This document shows positions 58,247 to 64,000 of a DNA stretch of 64,000 nt, piece by piece. Under the pieces are notes generated by a model that did no database searches, was not told the origin of the DNA, and was given only the letters and a program-made list of their open reading frames with translations. The translations under genes and the position numbers were made by a program. Location of the stretch: positions 62,001 to 126,000 of the forward strand of contig SSNU01000227.1 in NCBI GenBank assembly GCA_012064415.1, in the 5' to 3' direction. Source of the DNA: Gyrodactylus bullatarudis (taxonomy: Eukaryota > Platyhelminthes > Monogenea > Gyrodactylidea > Gyrodactylidae). Position 1 is the stretch's first letter; every line of letters begins with the position of its first letter.

Positions 58247-60160
58247 ATGGTAAACGCAATCGGAATCGATCTTGGAACAACCTACTCGTGTGTAGGAGTC
58301 TTTCAGCATGGCAAAGTCGAGATAATCGCCAATGATCAAGGAAACAGGACAACTCCTAGCTATGTCGCCTTTACAGATACCGAACGCCTGATTGGCGACT
58401 CTGCTAAAAATCAAGTAGCCATGAATCCCATGAACACAGTCTTTGATGCCAAACGGCTCATTGGCAGAAAATTCAACGAATCCTCTGTCCAGAATGACAT
58501 GAAGCACTGGCCTTTTAAGGTTGTCGAAGTTGATGGCAAAATTAAAATCCGAGTCGAGTACAAGAGTGAAGAGAAAGACTTCTTCCCCGAAGAAATCTCA
58601 TCCATGGTCTTGGTGAAGATGAAGGAAACGGCTGAAGCATACCTCGGCAAGAAAGTAACTAACGCCGTTATCACCGTACCGGCCTACTTCAATGACAGCC
58701 AAAGACAGGCAACCAAAGATGCTGGCTCAATAAGTGGCCTGAATGTTTTGAGAATCATCAATGAGCCCACAGCAGCAGCCATCGCCTACGGCTTGGACAA
58801 GCAGCAGAATTCTGAGAGAAACATTCTCATTTTCGACTTGGGTGGAGGCACTTTCGATGTTTCCGTTTTGAATCTGAGTGACGGAATATTCGAAGTCAAG
58901 TCAACAGCTGGTGATACTCATCTTGGCGGAGAAGATTTCGATAACAGGATGGTCAACCATTTCTTGGAGGAATTCAAGCGCAAGTACAAGAAAGACATTA
59001 GTCAGAACAAACGAGCCGTCAGAAGACTTAGAACTGCCTGTGAGAGGGCGAAGCGAACACTGAGCTCAAGCACGAATGCCAACTTGGAGATTGATTCTCT
59101 CTTTGAAGGCATCGATTTCTACACCAGCATCACTCGTGCTCGTTTCGAGGAGCTGTGTGCAGACCTGTTCAGAGCCACATTGGATCCTGTTGAGAAAGCT
59201 CTCAAGGACGCAAAACTAGACAAGACCAAAATAAACGAAATTGTCCTAGTTGGTGGGTCAACCCGCATACCTAAAGTACAAAAACTACTGCAAGACTTTT
59301 TCAACGGACGTGAACTTAACAAATCTATAAATCCTGATGAGGCTGTGGCCTACGGTGCTGCAGTCCAGGCTGCTATTCTGAGTGGTGACAAAGATGATAC
59401 GATTAAAGATGTCCTTCTTCTTGACGTTGTTCCACTCTCTTTGGGTATTGAAACAGCAGGAGGAGTCATGACTGCTCTCATTAAGCGGAACACCACCATA
59501 CCTACAAAACAAACACAAACCTTCTCTACTTATAGCGATAACCAGCCTGGTGTTCTTATCCAAGTGTTCGAAGGAGAACGTGCCATGACCAAGGATAATA
59601 ACCTCCTGGGCAAATTCGAGCTCAGTGGAATTCCACCTGCCCCCAGAGGAGTTCCGCAGATTGAGGTCACCTTTGATATTGACGCGAATGGCATCCTGAA
59701 TGTTTCCGCCTCCGATAAGTCAACTGGAAAAGCAAACAAAATAACCATCTCCAACGATAAGGGTCGTCTCTCCAAGGAAGATATTGAAAGGATGGTCAAC
59801 GATGCTGAAAAATACAAGAAAGAGGACGAAGCAATTAAAGAAAAGATATCTGCCAAAAACTCCCTTGAGAGTTATGCTCTCAATATGAAGTCGTCCATCG
59901 AAGAAGCAAAGGGCAATGGCAAAATTTCAGATGATGAAGTGAACAAGGTCGTTCAAAAGTGTGACGAGACTTTAAAATGGCTGGAAAATAACCAGTCTGC
60001 TGAGAAAGACGAATTTGAGCACAGACAGAAGGAGCTGGAATCCGTGTGCAATCCGATTGTCACAAAAATTTACCAGCAAGGTGGAATTCCTGGTGGTATG
60101 CCCGGTGGAGATACTAAATCGAATGGCGGTTCAGGACCAACAATCGAAGAAGTTGATTAA
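58247..60160 (+). CDS. hsp70: Cytosolic HSP70 chaperone, second copy
   Basis: An intronless 637-aa HSP70 with [46 protein letters not shown] and a GPTIEEVD end (cytosolic). The tail before EEVD is short ([18 protein letters not shown]), unlike the seven-unit GGMP tail of the copy at 4.1 kb. Much of the two proteins is nearly identical; differences cluster in the acidic loop ([17 protein letters not shown]) and the lid. Codons here are clearly more GC-rich than in the first copy, which suggests stronger expression selection or an older split. AATAAA lies at 60192-60197. Confidence 0.98.
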   Translation: MVNAIGIDLGTTYSCVGVFQHGKVEIIANDQGNRTTPSYVAFTDTERLIGDSAKNQVAMNPMNTVFDAKRLIGRKFNESSVQNDMKHWPFKVVEVDGKIKIRVEYKSEEKDFFPEEISSMVLVKMKETAEAYLGKKVTNAVITVPAYFNDSQRQATKDAGSISGLNVLRIINEPTAAAIAYGLDKQQNSERNILIFDLGGGTFDVSVLNLSDGIFEVKSTAGDTHLGGEDFDNRMVNHFLEEFKRKYKKDISQNKRAVRRLRTACERAKRTLSSSTNANLEIDSLFEGIDFYTSITRARFEELCADLFRATLDPVEKALKDAKLDKTKINEIVLVGGSTRIPKVQKLLQDFFNGRELNKSINPDEAVAYGAAVQAAILSGDKDDTIKDVLLLDVVPLSLGIETAGGVMTALIKRNTTIPTKQTQTFSTYSDNQPGVLIQVFEGERAMTKDNNLLGKFELSGIPPAPRGVPQIEVTFDIDANGILNVSASDKSTGKANKITISNDKGRLSKEDIERMVNDAEKYKKEDEAIKEKISAKNSLESYALNMKSSIEEAKGNGKISDDEVNKVVQKCDETLKWLENNQSAEKDEFEHRQKELESVCNPIVTKIYQQGGIPGGMPGGDTKSNGGSGPTIEEVD

Positions 60161-60651
60161 ACCAAGATTTCAATATTATTTTGCATTTATGAATAAAACA
60201 TCCTTTAATTTTTCAAACCTTGTGTTCTTTTTATCATTGTACTTCAGTGTAAACTTAGTTTATAAACAGGGGCTACACAAAAGCAACCTCAGAGTATTTT
60301 GAATTATGAATTGATACAGCCTTCAAATATATTAAAAATTCAATCTAGGGTAGGGAAATACTACTTTGCTAAATCAATCCTTTCAAACTTAATTTCATGA
60401 AAAACAATTTGGCCCATATTTTTTTCATAAACCAAAACTTTAATCAAAAATCCTCTAATTTTATATAGTTTAATTCAAATTTCAATGAAACATTAAAAAG
60501 TATCTTTACTTATAAGTAACGTTATAATAAATAAATGAATTTAACACAAAACAGATTTAAACAAATTTTTGGTAATTATTCTCATATTAGCTTCAGGAAA
60601 TTTATCAAAAAATTTTCCTAATTACAAATTTAATTCAAATCTTGACAAAAA
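60161..60651. other. Intergenic between HSP70 and VWA5-type gene
   Basis: Contains the HSP70 3' UTR and an AT-rich leader for the next gene. No separate gene was seen. Confidence 0.5.
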
Positions 60652-63600
60652 ATGACATCTTGCTTGAATTTACGCTGTGTAGAAGACTATGGACGCTATA
60701 ATGCTGTTCTAAACAATGTCGATATTAAGGTTGATGCTAATTCAGCCATTTTAAACGTGGAATCAGTTCTATCATTCGAAAATACTTTTGATAAGCTTCT
60801 TGAAGCTGATTTTGAATTTCCTTTTATTGCATCAGCTTCCATTTACTATTTCGAAATGAAGACCAAAGATAGAACCCTTGTTGCTGAGTGCAGAGGGAAA
60901 CATGAAGTTAGAAATAATTAATAGTAAATTCTTCTTCTGTTTAGGCAATGGAGAAGTACAAAAAGGCAGTAAGCGAAGGTCATACAGCTGTCTATTCAAG
61001 TGAAGACTCAAATATGGAGGATGTTTTCAACATAAAACTCGGCAATATACCACCCAAGTCTAAAATTGATATAAAACTATGCTTCACTATGATGGGAGAG
61101 ACTAAATATACTGAAAATGTTTCTGGTCTAATTACCCGTGAGTTAATATTCGTGTTGCCTCAAGTCTTACATCCACGATTCGACCCAATTCCCAATGGTC
61201 ATGATACTTTTGAGCATAACGCAAACTATGTTGTACAGAAAAAATACCAATTCACCTTTGAAGGCAACATGAATATGAATCGAGACATTGAAGAAATTAT
61301 TTCACCTCACTTGAAATATAAAACAGAATTGATCAATGGAAATAGAAGAAAAATGCATGTAAGTCTCAAGAGTCTAAAAAAAGGGTTTACTGATGCGTTT
61401 AGAAATTTTTCTTGCTATTTGAGAATATAAAGTCCTTTTTTACACTTTTACTAATTTTCAAGTTTTCTCAAAACAATTTCTCGTCTTAAATCTTTTGCCA
61501 TATCTTATCAAGTTTCATCATGATTCTTTCAGATGAAATAAGAGTGAATCAGTAACTATTTTTATCGCTAATCGGACGTGGAAGAGGGGTTCTAAGCTTT
61601 GAGTCTTCATTAATCATTAGGGTGTGAGCTTTCTGTAAGAAAAAGGATTGAATTTTTTCGTTCTTCATTTTGTTTATCAAATACTTCAGAAAACTGGACG
61701 CACATCTCCTACGATCGGGGATTGTCTCTTGCTTTATTTATAAGGATTATTGGTAAGTTGATTTTATGGAGGTGAAAATTACCCTCAGTATTGAGCTATC
61801 TAAAAGAGGTCTAGATTAACAGACAGTAAAAGTGTACATTTTAAATCAGAAATCGAATTTTAAAGATAGCAAAAAAAAGCATTACTTCCTAATAAAATAT
61901 TCTTTGGTACATATAACTTGGAATGCATTATGAAACAATTTTTTTGTCTTATTGAGAATAGGATTCTGAACAAAGTTTTCCGATTCATACTATAAAAATC
62001 CGACCGATAAAATACTAATGAGAATCAAGTACTCTGATTCGTCAAATAAAAAATTTGATAGTTCCTATGGACATTGGCCCTAGGCTTACCAAATTCTAGT
62101 TAATAGTAATAGGGTATTTAAGTTGATTTCGTATGAGAAAAGAGATCATATTCGATCTAGACTTGTCTTTGATTACATCATGGATAAGAATTTGAGGCTT
62201 GCTTGATGAGCAAATCAAGATAATAATAGCAAAAAATAGCTTTTGTTGGGAAATAGCAAAATTTCAGAAACCAAAACTCACACAATAATATGCTATATAT
62301 CATTCTGATCAGATTTAATCGCTCATGAACATAATAAAAATAGCATTCTTACCGCCCTAATTATAAATTAACTATGAATTAAAAGTATTAAATTTGGTTA
62401 GGATTTTTCATCAAAAATTCGATGTTAAAGATTTCTTGGAATCCTACTCATGTTGGCCGTTTTTACGATTTGGAGAAAAGAAATTTCTTGTCTTATTGTG
62501 ATCCTGAAAATCAACTTATGATCAATCTCTCACTTTGAAATCACTAAATATTTTCAGCTAACAGTTCGAAAAAATTGGATTTTTGCGCCAAATCGAAATT
62601 TGAAAAATGACCATATTTTTCATTAAAATAATTTTTTTTCAGATTTTTTTTCATCAAATCTTAAAAGTGGACAAAATGAGCAGGATTCCAAAAAATCGAA
62701 TTTTTGATAAAAAAGTCAAGGTTTTCATAAAAATCATAGATTTCTAACTTCACATCAACTAGCTTTATTGAATTAATTATTTAATATTTTTCAAGATTAA
62801 ACTCAACGAAGAATTCAAATATAATCATGATATTGAACTACATGTTCTACTTAAAGAGGAAAGCAAAGAAGCTTGTAATTTGACAGTGTTTCTTGAAGAT
62901 GGTATTGAAAAAGATGCCTCTGGCTTCCTCTCAAAAACATGTCTAGCTGCAATATTTGAACCACAAATTCTCGACAGAATCAGAGAAACAAGAAACGAGT
63001 TTATTTTCGTTATTGATAGATCTGGGTCAATGAATGGCTTCAATATTGAATCTGCTAAGGAGAGCTTATTATTATTTTTGAAAAGTTTACCGAAAAATTC
63101 TAGGCTAGAAATTATCGGATTCGGATCAGAGTTTTCATCTTTATTCGGATCGTAAGTAATTTTTTCGTAATCATCAAAAGTGATGGTATCTTTTAATAAT
63201 ATTTAGTATTGAAAATACGAAAATAACGAGGAGTTCGTCTACCTCTTTCATTTCTTTTCAAGTTGTCAATAGTTAATAGATGATTACCGAATACAGTATA
63301 ACCAAATTCTTATTATTTTTTAGATCAGTAGAATTGACGAAAGAAAATATGGATAAGGCTCTCGAATATCAAAAGAGTATGCTAGCGAACATGGGCGGTA
63401 CTCAGATGTTGGGAGCATTGAAATGTGCCTTTGATAAGCCAGTATTTGGACCAGGATGGCAAAAGCAAATTATTGTGATAACTGATGGAGATATTCATAA
63501 TTCCAATGAAGTTAAAGCAATGGTTTCTCAACATGAACTAGATGGGAGAGTTTTCGCTATTGGTCTTGGTGACGGGGCAAGCACATCTCTTGTATCTGGA

Positions 63601-64000
63601 CTAGCAGAAGCAGGTCATGGAAAGGCAAGATTTGCTCGAGAACCGTGAGTAAAATTGTCAAACATCTTTCACCAGTAAAAATTTTTTTAATTTCTTAAAG
63701 ATCTCAACTCCGAAGAGTTGTTATGGAAATTCTCAATTTGGCTGTTCAACCTAGAGCTAGTAACATTGAGATTTGTTGGAAATTCAAGAAGAATCCGGAA
63801 ATCAAAATTCTACAGATTCCATCGAAAATACGAAGTGTTTACGCAAATGATCCCCTTGTTGTCTACGGTTGCTGTGACATTTGTAAGTGTTTAAAAATAA
63901 AGGTTGAATGTTTTTGTTTCTACAGAAATTTATTTCCAGCCCTAAAAGATGCTGAAGGAACAGTTGTCCTCAAGTATACAATGAATGATGAAAAATTCGA
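60652..64000 (+). CDS. VIT/VWA-domain protein (VWA5A type), 5' part
   Basis: Exons 60652-60906, 60945-61358, 62796-63151, 63324-63644, 63701-63882 and 63940 to beyond the window join in phase; introns range from 38 bp to 1.4 kb. The N-terminus is a VIT domain as in inter-alpha-trypsin heavy chains (NVESVLSFENTF, FEFPF; then AMEKYKKAVSEGHTAV, NIKLGNIPPKSKIDIKL). The VWA domain follows with a full metal-ion site: FVIDRSGSMNG (DxSxS), GGTQMLGAL (Thr) and VITDGDIHN (Asp). There is no signal peptide, which fits the intracellular VWA5A group rather than secreted ITIH proteins. Function of VWA5A is poorly known. The C-terminus is outside the window. Confidence 0.9.
61359..62795 (+). other. Repeat-bearing intron of the VWA5-type gene
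   Basis: A 1,437-bp intron. Its part 62470-62770 (TGATCCTGAAAATCAACTTA, TCTCTCACTTTGAAATCA, and ATCATAGATTTCTAACTTCA) matches diverged stretches near 44390-44540 and 37980-38130, so an old dispersed repeat is present. No gene seen. Confidence 0.55.

Overview
The window is nuclear DNA of a bilaterian animal. It is AT-rich, uses the standard code (TGA, TAA and TAG all end genes), and carries animal genes: endophilin, WAVE/SCAR, a TRPA-type channel, a PLP/M6-like four-membrane-segment protein and a VWA5-type protein. Most small introns are only 25-42 bp. From general knowledge, such tiny introns in an animal fit a miniaturised parasite such as an orthonectid or dicyemid 'mesozoan'. That placement is inference. 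No rRNA or tRNA gene was recognised.

Layout. 1-1.9 kb: the end of anamorsin, convergent with PIG-M. 2.1-3.0 kb: a deleted mariner between TA duplications. 4.1-6.1 kb: intronless heat-inducible-type HSP70. 6.9-21.3 kb: a compact housekeeping block holding an unknown basic protein (-), endophilin (+), ATP synthase delta (+), WAVE (-), SRP14 (+), mS37/CHCHD1 (-), COQ10 (+) and an unknown 177-aa protein (+). 21.3-41.1 kb: a repeat-rich desert with piggyBac-type elements, foldbacks, a 725-bp inverted-repeat element, two 448-bp direct repeats, hammerhead-ribozyme-like motifs, and one hidden gene for a 59-aa secreted peptide precursor (30.7 kb, minus strand). 41.2-50.7 kb: a TRPA-like channel in 14 exons. 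50.8-51.7 kb: NDUFAF8-like and MED7 overlapping as ATGA on one strand. 51.9-55.0 kb: the PLP/M6-like gene with alternative last exons. 58.2-60.2 kb: a second intronless HSP70. 60.7-64.0 kb: the first part of a VIT/VWA gene that runs off the end.

Genes cluster as head-to-head pairs about 95-122 bp apart and as tail-to-tail pairs with short shared 3' spaces. The mitochondrial set (ATP synthase delta, mS37, COQ10, NDUFAF8-like) and the WAVE/endophilin membrane-actin pair are functional themes, but nothing shows that neighbours form a pathway. Gene models come from reading frames, splice signals and remembered family sequences; no search was run.
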